Source of the DNA: Cupriavidus laharis
GTDB lineage: Bacteria; Pseudomonadota; Gammaproteobacteria; Burkholderiales; Burkholderiaceae
Reading direction: 5' to 3'
Length of the DNA stretch: 41,445 nt
Assembly: GCF_914271435.1 (NCBI RefSeq)
Contig: NZ_CAJZAI010000028.1
Location: forward strand, 1 to 41,445
Below are positions 24,685 to 32,077 of this stretch, in pieces. The position numbers and the translations under genes are program-made. The notes beneath the pieces were generated by a model that was not told where the DNA came from, searched no databases, and worked only from the letters and a program-made list of their open reading frames with translations. Every line of letters begins with the position of its first letter. Position 1 is the first letter of the stretch.

Positions 24685-27600
24685 ATGGCGATCATGGGTT
24701 TTGGCTGGTTCGGATTTTCGACTCTCTGGCTGGTGCCGCTGGTGTGGCGGTTCTTCGGCGGCCTGCTTGCGGGCGAACGGCGCCCGTCCGGCCCCGGCTC
24801 GCTGCGGGTCTGGCTCGGTACGCTGATCGTGCTCTGTGCGAGCGCCTCGCTCGAGGCGCTGACCAGTGGCGAGGGCGGGACCGCGGGCGGCTCGGCAGGG
24901 CGCGCGCTCGGCGGCATGGTCGGCAACCTGTTCGGCTGGACGGGCGCGTTATTCGTGATGCTGGGCGTGCTCGCGCTGGCTGCGCCGATGGTGTTCGGCG
25001 AGACATGGCGCAGCCTGTTCCTGTTGCGCAAGCCGCGCAGTGCCCCGCGTGCCGAAGACGAGCCTGCCGAGTTCGTATCGACCCAGCCGATGCGCGAACC
25101 CGAACGCTGGGAATCCGCCTCATCCAACGGTGCCGCGTCCGGCGGCTGGAACGCGCCATCGGGGCGCCACCGCAGTTTCGACGCCGTTTCCGCGCGGCGA
25201 CAGCCGGCCTGGCAGCCGCCGCCGCGCACGCGTGAATCGCCGCCGCAGCCGGGCGAGATCTGGCTGCATCATGCCGAATCGCCTGGCGCGGTGAAGCCGC
25301 CTGTGCGACCCGCCGCGCAGGCCGTGGCCGAGACAACGGCACCGCGCGTCGCACAGACGCCTGCGCCGCGCCGGCCGGTCAGCCTGCAGGCCGCTGCGGC
25401 CGCGGTTGCCGCCTCGACCCCGGCTGCAGCCGCTGCGTCCCGCCCGGCCACGCCGGTGCGTGCCACGGTAGTCAGCACACCATTCCGCCAACCGCAGCCC
25501 ATCGTGCGCTCCGCCATTACGACTTTGCCTGAAGCATCTGCCGCCTCCGCTCCCGCGAAGGCTGCGGCAACGGTTGCGGCGGCCTCTGCGGTGGTTGCCA
25601 CGGCCGCGGAATCTGCTGAGCCGGAAGCTACGGTTGTCACTGCACCCGCCACCGCGGCAGCCGTTGCATCGGCTGAAACGGCGACCGATGACGCCGTCGC
25701 CGTGGCCGAGCCGGTCGTTGTCGAGACGCCTCCGTCCATGGACGTGGCTGACAGCCAGGCCACCGAGGCCACCGCGGATACCCCCGGGATGGACGGGTTT
25801 GACGCGGACGAGGCCACGCTCGAAGCCATCCGCCAGGAAGCCCTGCAATTGCTGGCCGAATTGCAGGTGCTGTCACGCAAGGCAGTGAGCGTTGAGGCTG
25901 ATGCGGACGCGCAGACGCCCGTCGTTCCAGCGGTCGAGGAAGTTGCGCCGGAGTCGACGGAATCCGCGGAACCTTTATCGTCCACCGACCTCGCCGCCGA
26001 AGCCGAAGCCGAAGCCGAAGCCGAAGCCGAAGCCGAAGCCGAAGCCGAAGCCGAAGCCGATGTTGTGGTCGAGGCAGAGGTCGCGACGGAGCCCGCTTCG
26101 GAAGAAGCCCCGGCATTCGTCATGGAAGACGGCCCCCTTTCCGAATCCGCGACGGAAGACACGTCCGAAGCGGAAACACTCGTCGATGCCAATGCGCTGC
26201 TGGTTGCCTCGGAGCCTGAAGCGGCGCCGCTGCCGGAACCCGAACCCGAACCCGAACCCGAGCCGGTGGCCGTAGTGCCTGCTGCGAAGCCGCGCATCGT
26301 GTTGCCTGCCGTGGTGGGCAAGACGGTCCCTCTGAACGCGCAGTTGTCCCAACCGGCCCAGCCGGCGCTCGCCGTGCCGCCTCCCGCGCCGCGTGTTGTG
26401 GTGGACTATCGCTTGCCTTCTGCCGAGCTGCTCGAAGCCGCGGCGGACCAGACCGAACTGGTATCCGAGGAGCGCCTGCGCGAAACCGGCGAACTGATCG
26501 AGCAGCGCCTGTCGGAATTCAAGGTGCCGGTGGCCGTGGTAGGCGCCAGCGCCGGCCCCGTGATCACGCGCTTTGAAGTCGAGCCCGCCATGGGCGTGCG
26601 CGGCGCGCAGGTGGTCGGGCTGATGAAGGACCTGGCACGCGCGCTCGGCGTGACCTCGATCCGTGTGGTCGAGACCATCCCCGGCAAGACCTGCATGGGG
26701 CTGGAACTGCCGAATGCGCGCCGGCAGATGATCCGGTTGTCCGAAATCGTCCGCGCGTCGTCGTTCAAGTCGCACAATTCGCGCCTGGTGCTGGCGATGG
26801 GCAAGGACATCACCGGCCATCCGGTCGTGACCGACCTGGCCCGCGCGCCGCACCTGCTGGTGGCGGGTACCACGGGCTCGGGCAAATCGGTGGCGGTCAA
26901 CGCGATGATCCTGTCGATGCTGTACAAGGCCACGCCCGAGGATGTGCGCCTGATCATGATCGACCCCAAGATGCTGGAGCTGTCGGTCTACGAAGGCATT
27001 CCGCACCTGCTCGCGCCGGTGGTGACCGACATGAAGCAAGCCGCGCACGCGCTCAACTGGTGCGTGGGCGAGATGGAGAAGCGCTACCGGCTGATGTCGG
27101 CGCTCGGCGTGCGCAACCTGGCCGGCTACAACCAGAAGATCCGTGCGGCCGAAGGGGCAGAGCAGAAGGTGCCCAACCCGTTCTCGCTGACGCCGGATGC
27201 ACCGGAGCCGCTGTCCACGCTGCCGCTGATCGTGGTGGTGATCGACGAGCTGGCCGACCTGATGATGGTGGCCGGCAAGAAGATCGAGGAACTGATCGCG
27301 CGGCTCGCGCAGAAGGCGCGCGCCGCGGGCATCCACCTGATCCTGGCGACGCAGCGTCCGTCGGTGGACGTCATCACCGGCCTGATCAAGGCCAACATCC
27401 CGACACGCGTGGCGTTCCAGGTGTCGTCCAAGATCGATTCGCGCACCATCCTCGACCAGATGGGCGCCGAGAGCCTGCTGGGGCAGGGCGACATGCTGTT
27501 CCTGCCGCCGGGCACCGGCTATCCGCAGCGCGTGCATGGCGCGTTTGTCGCTGACGACGAAGTGCACCGCGTGGTGGAGCACTGGAAGCAATTCGGCGAG

Positions 27601-27885
27601 CCGGACTACGATGAGGCCATCCTTGCCGGTGATGCCGCCGAGGCCGGCGCCAGCGACCTGTTCGGCGAGAACGGCGGCGACGGCGAAGCCGACCCGCTCT
27701 ATGACGAAGCCGCGGCCTTCGTCCTCAACACGCGCCGCGCGTCGATCTCGGCGGTGCAGCGCCAGCTTCGCATCGGCTACAACCGTGCCGCGCGGCTGAT
27801 CGAGCAGATGGAAGCCGCGGGCCTGGTCTCGCCGATGGGCCGCAACGGCGCGCGCGACGTGCTTGCCCCCGGGCCGGGCGACTGA
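24685..27885 (+). CDS. ftsK: FtsK/SpoIIIE-family DNA translocase
   Basis: About 1066 residues in three parts. Residues 1-110 hold roughly three membrane helices, fewer than the usual four. A very long linker (about 110-575) is Ala/Pro/Glu-rich with AE and PE tandem repeats. The motor follows with Walker A GTTGSGKS (728-735) and Walker B VVVIDELAD (about 853), and the C-terminal gamma domain (from about 1003; RQLRIGYNRAARLIEQME) recognises KOPS-type DNA. Family knowledge: septum-anchored hexameric pump that segregates chromosome ends and activates XerCD at dif. The start is uncertain: 24685 and 24694 both lack a good ribosome site. Betaproteobacteria often carry two FtsK paralogues; this short-membrane form may be the second. 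Confidence 0.93.
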   Translation: MAIMGFGWFGFSTLWLVPLVWRFFGGLLAGERRPSGPGSLRVWLGTLIVLCASASLEALTSGEGGTAGGSAGRALGGMVGNLFGWTGALFVMLGVLALAAPMVFGETWRSLFLLRKPRSAPRAEDEPAEFVSTQPMREPERWESASSNGAASGGWNAPSGRHRSFDAVSARRQPAWQPPPRTRESPPQPGEIWLHHAESPGAVKPPVRPAAQAVAETTAPRVAQTPAPRRPVSLQAAAAAVAASTPAAAAASRPATPVRATVVSTPFRQPQPIVRSAITTLPEASAASAPAKAAATVAAASAVVATAAESAEPEATVVTAPATAAAVASAETATDDAVAVAEPVVVETPPSMDVADSQATEATADTPGMDGFDADEATLEAIRQEALQLLAELQVLSRKAVSVEADADAQTPVVPAVEEVAPESTESAEPLSSTDLAAEAEAEAEAEAEAEAEAEAEADVVVEAEVATEPASEEAPAFVMEDGPLSESATEDTSEAETLVDANALLVASEPEAAPLPEPEPEPEPEPVAVVPAAKPRIVLPAVVGKTVPLNAQLSQPAQPALAVPPPAPRVVVDYRLPSAELLEAAADQTELVSEERLRETGELIEQRLSEFKVPVAVVGASAGPVITRFEVEPAMGVRGAQVVGLMKDLARALGVTSIRVVETIPGKTCMGLELPNARRQMIRLSEIVRASSFKSHNSRLVLAMGKDITGHPVVTDLARAPHLLVAGTTGSGKSVAVNAMILSMLYKATPEDVRLIMIDPKMLELSVYEGIPHLLAPVVTDMKQAAHALNWCVGEMEKRYRLMSALGVRNLAGYNQKIRAAEGAEQKVPNPFSLTPDAPEPLSTLPLIVVVIDELADLMMVAGKKIEELIARLAQKARAAGIHLILATQRPSVDVITGLIKANIPTRVAFQVSSKIDSRTILDQMGAESLLGQGDMLFLPPGTGYPQRVHGAFVADDEVHRVVEHWKQFGEPDYDEAILAGDAAEAGASDLFGENGGDGEADPLYDEAAAFVLNTRRASISAVQRQLRIGYNRAARLIEQMEAAGLVSPMGRNGARDVLAPGPGD
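25996..26055 (+). repeat. GCCGAA hexanucleotide tandem repeat in ftsK
   Basis: Ten perfect GCCGAA copies followed by GCCGAT encode alternating Ala-Glu in the FtsK linker (residues about 438-457). The unit is a multiple of three, so gain or loss of copies would change linker length without a frameshift. Confidence 0.9.
26233..26262 (+). repeat. CCCGAA hexanucleotide tandem repeat in ftsK
   Basis: Five tandem hexamers (CCGGAA, three CCCGAA, CCCGAG) encode alternating Pro-Glu in the FtsK linker (residues about 517-526), a second in-frame microsatellite near the first. Confidence 0.8.
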
Positions 27886-27899
27886 CACCGGGAGCCGAG

Positions 27900-28259
27900 A
27901 TGGATCTCCAGCATGGCAACCTGCTCTGCGATGTGCCGTCCGGCGTGCCGGACGAGATCTTCCAGTCCCTGCTGGAGCGGCCCGGCCTGAAGATCGAGCG
28001 GATCATCTCCAACGGCCAGGCCAGCCCGCCGGGCTTCTGGTACGACAGCCCGCAGGACGAATGGGTACTGCTGCTCGGCGGCAGCGCCGGGCTCGAGTGC
28101 GAGGGCGACACCGCCCCGCGCGTCATGCGGCCCGGCGACTGGCTGCACCTGCCGGCGCACTGCCGGCACCGCGTGGCATGGACCGATGCCGGTGAACCGA
28201 CCGTCTGGCTGGCGGTGCACTGCGACGCAGATAGCGCACCGACCGCGCGCATCGGCTGA
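27900..28259 (+). CDS. Small cupin-domain protein
   Basis: A 119-residue single-cupin protein. Cupin motif 1 is degenerate (GFWYDSPQDEWVLLLGGSAGLE) and motif 2 reads MRPGDWLHLPAHCRHRVAW, with two His in place for metal binding. GGGAG precedes the ATG and the gene begins 15 bases after ftsK. Family knowledge: small cupins of this class are uncharacterised and may be sugar or metal sensors or isomerases. Nothing ties it to ftsK beyond proximity. A GC hairpin follows before the convergent gene. Confidence 0.85.
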   Translation: MDLQHGNLLCDVPSGVPDEIFQSLLERPGLKIERIISNGQASPPGFWYDSPQDEWVLLLGGSAGLECEGDTAPRVMRPGDWLHLPAHCRHRVAWTDAGEPTVWLAVHCDADSAPTARIG

Positions 28260-28284
28260 TTTGCCGCTCCCGGGTAAAAGTGAC

Positions 28285-28303
28285 TCGCCGGCAGAGCCGG
28301 CGA
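28285..28303. terminator. Bidirectional hairpin between convergent genes
   Basis: TCGCCGGC and GCCGGCGA form a perfect 8-bp stem around an AGA loop. It sits in the 53-base gap between the cupin stop and the stop of the AhpD-like gene, which converge, a natural place for a shared terminator. Confidence 0.45.
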
Positions 28304-28312
28304 ACCACCCCA

Positions 28313-28897
28313 TCACCCCGGAAACACCGGCTCCCCCAAATTCAACATCAACCGATTCGCCCAGGCAAATATCGCCACGGAGTGAATCAAATCCAGAATC
28401 TCGGCATCGCCGATGCCAGCCGCGCGCAGGGCGGCCAGGCTTTCCGCCGATACACCTGCAGGATCTTCAGTCAACTCGATCGAGAACTTCGCAATCGCCT
28501 TTTCCCGCTCGGTCGTGCCCGCCGTACGCGGGTCCTCGAACACCTCCTTGATCACGTCATTGCGCTTGGCCAGCTGCTCGAAGCGCTGCGCATGCACCGA
28601 CGCGCAATAAACGCAGCCATTGAGCCGTGACACCACCGTGGTGGCCAGCTCGCGCTCGGCGCGCGGCATGCCGCCAGGCGCGTACATGATGGCGTTGAAC
28701 GCGGTGGAGCGCTGGCGCAGGATCTCGGGTTGATGCACCAGGAACCGGTAGTAGTCCTGCACCCTGGCCTTGGGGTGGCTCTCGTCGAGCACGGCGATCT
28801 GTTCCGGCGTGGCCTGGTCCAGCTCGACGACATCGAGCCAGGCCTTCCAGTCGAGCACTTCATTGGTAAAGCCGTGGGATTGGATGATCTCGCTCAT
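28313..28897 (-). CDS. AhpD-like peroxidase-related protein (CxxC-containing)
   Basis: A 194-residue carboxymuconolactone-decarboxylase/AhpD fold. The catalytic signature is complete: E81/E83, then C95-VY-C98 and H102 (CVYCASVHAQ). Family knowledge: such proteins reduce peroxides with a thiol partner; the sequence fits the group called peroxidase-related or Avi_7169-like, whose role is not established. It is the last gene of a four-gene minus-strand operon; its start overlaps the stop of the cysteine-free CMD gene by 4 bases (ATGA). Coupling to a flavin-dependent oxygenase would make sense if that enzyme leaks peroxide or makes a peroxy product (inference). Confidence 0.88.
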   Translation of the reverse strand: MSEIIQSHGFTNEVLDWKAWLDVVELDQATPEQIAVLDESHPKARVQDYYRFLVHQPEILRQRSTAFNAIMYAPGGMPRAERELATTVVSRLNGCVYCASVHAQRFEQLAKRNDVIKEVFEDPRTAGTTEREKAIAKFSIELTEDPAGVSAESLAALRAAGIGDAEILDLIHSVAIFAWANRLMLNLGEPVFPG

Positions 28898-29442
28898 GCC
28901 TGTGCTCCTGCGTTGTCGTTCAGTGCCTTCAGCGCATCAAGGCCGGCCACCAGCCGCACCTGATACGACAGGAAGGCAATCAGCTGCGCCAGCGTGACCA
29001 CGGCGGGCGTGCTCAGGCCCGCGGCGGGCAGCGCTTCGAGCGCGGCCTTGTCGCCTTCTACGGGCTTTTCGATCAGCGTGCGCGTGAATGCCAGCATGGC
29101 ACGCAGGCGCGGATCGGCGGCGTCTGCGGGAGTGCCTTGATCGGCAATGGCAATGGCCGCGGCATCGGCGCCGGCCGCAGTCAGTCGCGCGCGATAGTGA
29201 GCCGCCAGCTTCGGCGACGGCGTGAGCCGCGCGGCGTACATCGCGACCAGCAGGCGTTCGGCCAGCGTCAAGCCGGGCAGGGCCGGATCGAACAGGGCGT
29301 CGTGGCTGCCTTGGGTGGCGGCCACCACCTTGTCGCGCTTGTGGCGCAGCGCGTGCGTGGCGCTGCCGGGCTGCAGGCCGGTGACGGCGTCGATCAGGTC
29401 CGGCGGCGTGGCGCCGCCTTCGGGTGTGGGGGCTTGGTTCAT
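28894..29442 (-). CDS. Cysteine-free CMD-domain protein
   Basis: A 182-residue all-helical protein of the carboxymuconolactone-decarboxylase superfamily, resembling the Avi_7170-type CMD group. The position of the active site reads LTLAERLLVAMYAARLTPSPKLAAHY (partly quoted: LAERLLVAMYAARL), with Glu and His kept but no Cys; there is not one cysteine in the protein. It therefore cannot do CxxC chemistry. I chose the Met of MNQAPTPEGG (29442); an earlier Met would overlap the upstream gene. It lies 26 bases after the flavoprotein and overlaps its AhpD-like partner by 4 bases, so it probably pairs with it. Confidence 0.82.
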   Translation of the reverse strand: MNQAPTPEGGATPPDLIDAVTGLQPGSATHALRHKRDKVVAATQGSHDALFDPALPGLTLAERLLVAMYAARLTPSPKLAAHYRARLTAAGADAAAIAIADQGTPADAADPRLRAMLAFTRTLIEKPVEGDKAALEALPAAGLSTPAVVTLAQLIAFLSYQVRLVAGLDALKALNDNAGAQA

Positions 29443-29468
29443 GGCGGTTGTCACGGTTCGGGGTGGAT

Positions 29469-30929
29469 TCAGGATTTCAGTACGGGCGGCGGTGCCGGCG
29501 CCCATTCGTCGCCGAAGATTTCAGGCTCGGCATAGGCCTGCAGCGCGGCATAGTGCAGTTCAACGTCTTCCTGGTACAGCAGGCCGGCGATGCCCTGACC
29601 CAGTCGCCGGGCGCCGTCGCTGATGGCCGGAATGTCGCCAGACACGGTGCCATGCGACAGCGCAGCCGGGTAGCAGAACGCATGGATGCGCGACAGCCCG
29701 GGACAGGCGCCCGGCGTCTTCTCCTGGAATTCGAAGACCGGGCCGAGGTCGGGCGAATCGGACAGCTCGCCATCCTCCTGCCCTGGCCGCGGCGCGAAGC
29801 GGTCGCGCCAGAAGCGGATATGCGGCGCGAACGCGGCGAACTCCGGGCGCGTTTCCAGCGCGATGCGGAAGCCCGTCGAGAAGATCAGGAAATCCAGCTC
29901 GAACACGCCCTTGGGCGTGCGCACGCGCAGCACGTCGCCGTCCACGTCGATGGCATCGAGCGCGCAGCCCAGGTGGAAACGCGCATTGACGTGGCGCGAT
30001 ACGCGCAGCGTGCTGCCGCGCGGCGGCGGCACCTGCTGGCTGTTGATGTAATGGCGCAGGCGCCATTTCCATTCATCCGGCAGGCCGTAGTGGCCAAAGG
30101 TCAGTCCGGGATTGCCGGCACCCTTGCCCTTGTTGACGCGCGGAATGTCCGCGCGGCGGATCAGCATGTCGACGCTTGCGGCACCGGCCTCCAGCGCGGT
30201 GGCGGCACTGTCCATGGCCGAAGCGCCGGCGCCGACCACGCCGACGCGCTTGCCACGCAGGTTGCCGTAGTCCATATCGTCGGAGGAATGCGCCCACAGC
30301 GTGCGGGGCAGGCGCTCGGCAAGCGGCGGCACATAGGCGCCGCCAAGGCCGTCGCGTCCGGTGGCCAAAACCACGCGGCGAGCCAGCACGGTACGCGGCC
30401 CGTCCGGCGTCGTCATCGCCAGCGCGACCAGGCCGTCGGCGCGCGGCAGCACCTGCTCGACGCGGTGTCCGTTGCGGATATCGAGGTCGAGCACCTGCCG
30501 GTACCAGCGCAGGTAGTCCATCCACTGCAGCCGCGGGATCTTGTCCAGCGCTTCCCACGCTTCGTTGCCGTACTGGGCTTCGAACCACGCGCGGAAGGTC
30601 AGTGCCGGCAGGCCCAGCGCAGGGCCGGTGAGCTGCTTGGGCGAGCGCAGGGTCTCCATGCGGGCGGTGGTGGCCCATGGCCCTTCAAAGCCGGCGGGAG
30701 ACTGGTCGAACGCGCGCGCCTGGATGCCCAGGTGCTTGAGCGTGGCGCTGACGGCGAGTCCGGCCATGCCGCCACCGATCACGGCAACGTCGAGCACGGC
30801 TTGCCCGCCGTGGGTGCGCGGCATGGTCCAGGCCTTGGCCGGCAGTTCCAGCCAGGCCAGGTCCTGGCGCAGGCGCGCTTCAAGTGCGGCCAGTCCGGCC
30901 TGGCCGCGTGGGGTGTCGGTATCAGTCAT
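29469..30929 (-). CDS. Flavin-containing monooxygenase-like FAD/NAD(P) oxidoreductase
   Basis: A 486-residue protein with two dinucleotide-binding motifs: FAD site VIGGGMAG (51-57) and NAD(P)H site VVGAGASAMDSA in the middle; FSTGF in the C-terminal half is the ATG-like hinge of this class. The layout is that of class B flavin monooxygenases and the related group of MSMEG/Baeyer-Villiger-like proteins, although the strict FMO fingerprint FxGxxxHxxx(Y/F/W) is not obvious, so a different oxidation is possible. The start overlaps the LysR stop by 8 bases. Its tight neighbours (two CMD-fold proteins) point to a dedicated oxidative pathway with an unknown substrate. Confidence 0.85.
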   Translation of the reverse strand: MTDTDTPRGQAGLAALEARLRQDLAWLELPAKAWTMPRTHGGQAVLDVAVIGGGMAGLAVSATLKHLGIQARAFDQSPAGFEGPWATTARMETLRSPKQLTGPALGLPALTFRAWFEAQYGNEAWEALDKIPRLQWMDYLRWYRQVLDLDIRNGHRVEQVLPRADGLVALAMTTPDGPRTVLARRVVLATGRDGLGGAYVPPLAERLPRTLWAHSSDDMDYGNLRGKRVGVVGAGASAMDSAATALEAGAASVDMLIRRADIPRVNKGKGAGNPGLTFGHYGLPDEWKWRLRHYINSQQVPPPRGSTLRVSRHVNARFHLGCALDAIDVDGDVLRVRTPKGVFELDFLIFSTGFRIALETRPEFAAFAPHIRFWRDRFAPRPGQEDGELSDSPDLGPVFEFQEKTPGACPGLSRIHAFCYPAALSHGTVSGDIPAISDGARRLGQGIAGLLYQEDVELHYAALQAYAEPEIFGDEWAPAPPPVLKS

Positions 30930-31920
30930 GGCTTAGGGGTTCAGTGTCTTCAGTCGGGGCAGCGCCGTCGCCATACAGCGATTGCAGCAGTGCGCCGTGC
31001 TCGGCGGGGTCGCGGCGGACGAAGTCGGGCAGCAGCGTGGCGGATGCCTCGGCCAGTACATCGACCAGGCTCAGCACGACCGCGCTGGCCGGGCGCGCCT
31101 GTGGCGTGATCACGCCGAAATAGAACGGGATATCCGCGTCGACGGGGCGCACGGCAATGTCGGCCAGCGGCAGGCCACGCGCGGTCACCGGTTCCAGCAC
31201 GGCGATGCCGAGCCCGGCGCGCACCAGTGTCAGCGCGTTGATCGAGGTGTTGGTGTCGATCACGCCTGCGGGGCCGATGCCGGCGCCGGCAAACGCGGCA
31301 TCGGTGCGACGCCGCAGGCGGTAAGGGTTCTGCATCGTGACGATGCGGCGTTCACGGCAGTCCGTCAGGCGTACGGTGTCGCAGGCCGCGAGCGGATCGT
31401 CCGCGCGCATGGCCGCCACGCACGCCGCCTGGCCGATCCAGTGGACGTTCACGCCGCGGTGCTCCAGCGGCAGGCTGTTCAGGCCAATCTCGGCGGCGCC
31501 GGTCAGCACCGCATGGACGACCTGCTCGGGCGACACGCTGTGCACTTCCACGCGCTCCGGCGAGCACAGCCCGCGCCCGAACGCCAGCGCGAGCGCCGCA
31601 GGCAGCAGGCCGGCCGACAGCGCCGGCGTGGCGGCAATGCGCAGCGGCCGGCCGTCGCCGCGCGCCAGGGCCGCCGCGCGGTTGCGGATCTGCTGGAGCC
31701 CGGCCAGCGTCTGCTCCACTTCGTCATAGAGCAGGAAACCCTGCTCGGTGGGGCTGACGCGCGGGCCGCTGCGCGTGAAGAGCGCAAAGCCCAGCTCGCT
31801 TTCCAGCTCCTGGATGAGCCGGGTGATGGCCGGCTGCGAGCGGCCGAGCAGGCGTCCGGCAGCGGTGACGCTTCCGGTTGTAACAACGGCTGCAAAGGCT
31901 TCCAGTTGCCGGATTTCCAT
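30922..31920 (-). CDS. LysR-family regulator of the flavoprotein/CMD operon
   Basis: A 332-residue LysR protein with a typical N-terminal helix-turn-helix (MEIRQLEAFAAVVTTGSVTAAGRLLGRSQPAITRLIQELE, of which GSVTAAGRLLGRSQPAITR is the recognition part) and a C-terminal effector domain. It resembles the OccR/NocR-like group, whose ligands are often amino-acid derivatives (inference). It is promoter-proximal in the minus-strand operon, overlapping the flavoprotein gene by 8 bases, an unusual layout because LysR genes mostly diverge from their targets. It also diverges from the transporter-fusion gene across 157 bases, so it could control both directions. Confidence 0.9.
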   Translation of the reverse strand: MEIRQLEAFAAVVTTGSVTAAGRLLGRSQPAITRLIQELESELGFALFTRSGPRVSPTEQGFLLYDEVEQTLAGLQQIRNRAAALARGDGRPLRIAATPALSAGLLPAALALAFGRGLCSPERVEVHSVSPEQVVHAVLTGAAEIGLNSLPLEHRGVNVHWIGQAACVAAMRADDPLAACDTVRLTDCRERRIVTMQNPYRLRRRTDAAFAGAGIGPAGVIDTNTSINALTLVRAGLGIAVLEPVTARGLPLADIAVRPVDADIPFYFGVITPQARPASAVVLSLVDVLAEASATLLPDFVRRDPAEHGALLQSLYGDGAAPTEDTEPLSHD

Positions 31921-31996
31921 TGGGGCGCGGTTGGTCTTGTATGCGATTTATGGATTCTGCGGCTTTAATCATGCAAATGACAAATACTATTTCGCT

Positions 31997-32006
31997 ATGA
32001 CGTCAT
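31997..32006. promoter_or_regulatory. ATGACGTCAT palindrome in the LysR/transporter divergent region
   Basis: A perfect 10-bp palindrome, ATGACGTCAT, lies about 70 bases upstream of the transporter-fusion start. The flanking region (31921-32077) is AT-rich, with TACTAT at 31985-31990 as a possible plus-strand -10. The palindrome would fall just downstream of that -10, a position suited to repression. Confidence 0.35.
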
Positions 32007-32077
32007 GCGCACGCACCCGCCTATGATGTAGAGATGCCGGATGCACATCGGCCAACCAAGCCCGTCGGAGCGACGTC

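Noticed and set aside
25996..26262. Possible CRISPR or satellite array
   Set aside because: Units are six bases, contiguous, without spacers and inside a coding frame: a coding microsatellite. No CRISPR-like repeat-spacer pattern exists elsewhere in the window.
25975..27888. Long open frame on the minus strand opposite ftsK (over 600 codons, Phe-Gly repeats)
   Set aside because: It is the shadow of ftsK: the GCCGAA repeat reads as Phe-Gly on the other strand, composition is His/Arg-rich, and the plus strand has all the FtsK motifs.
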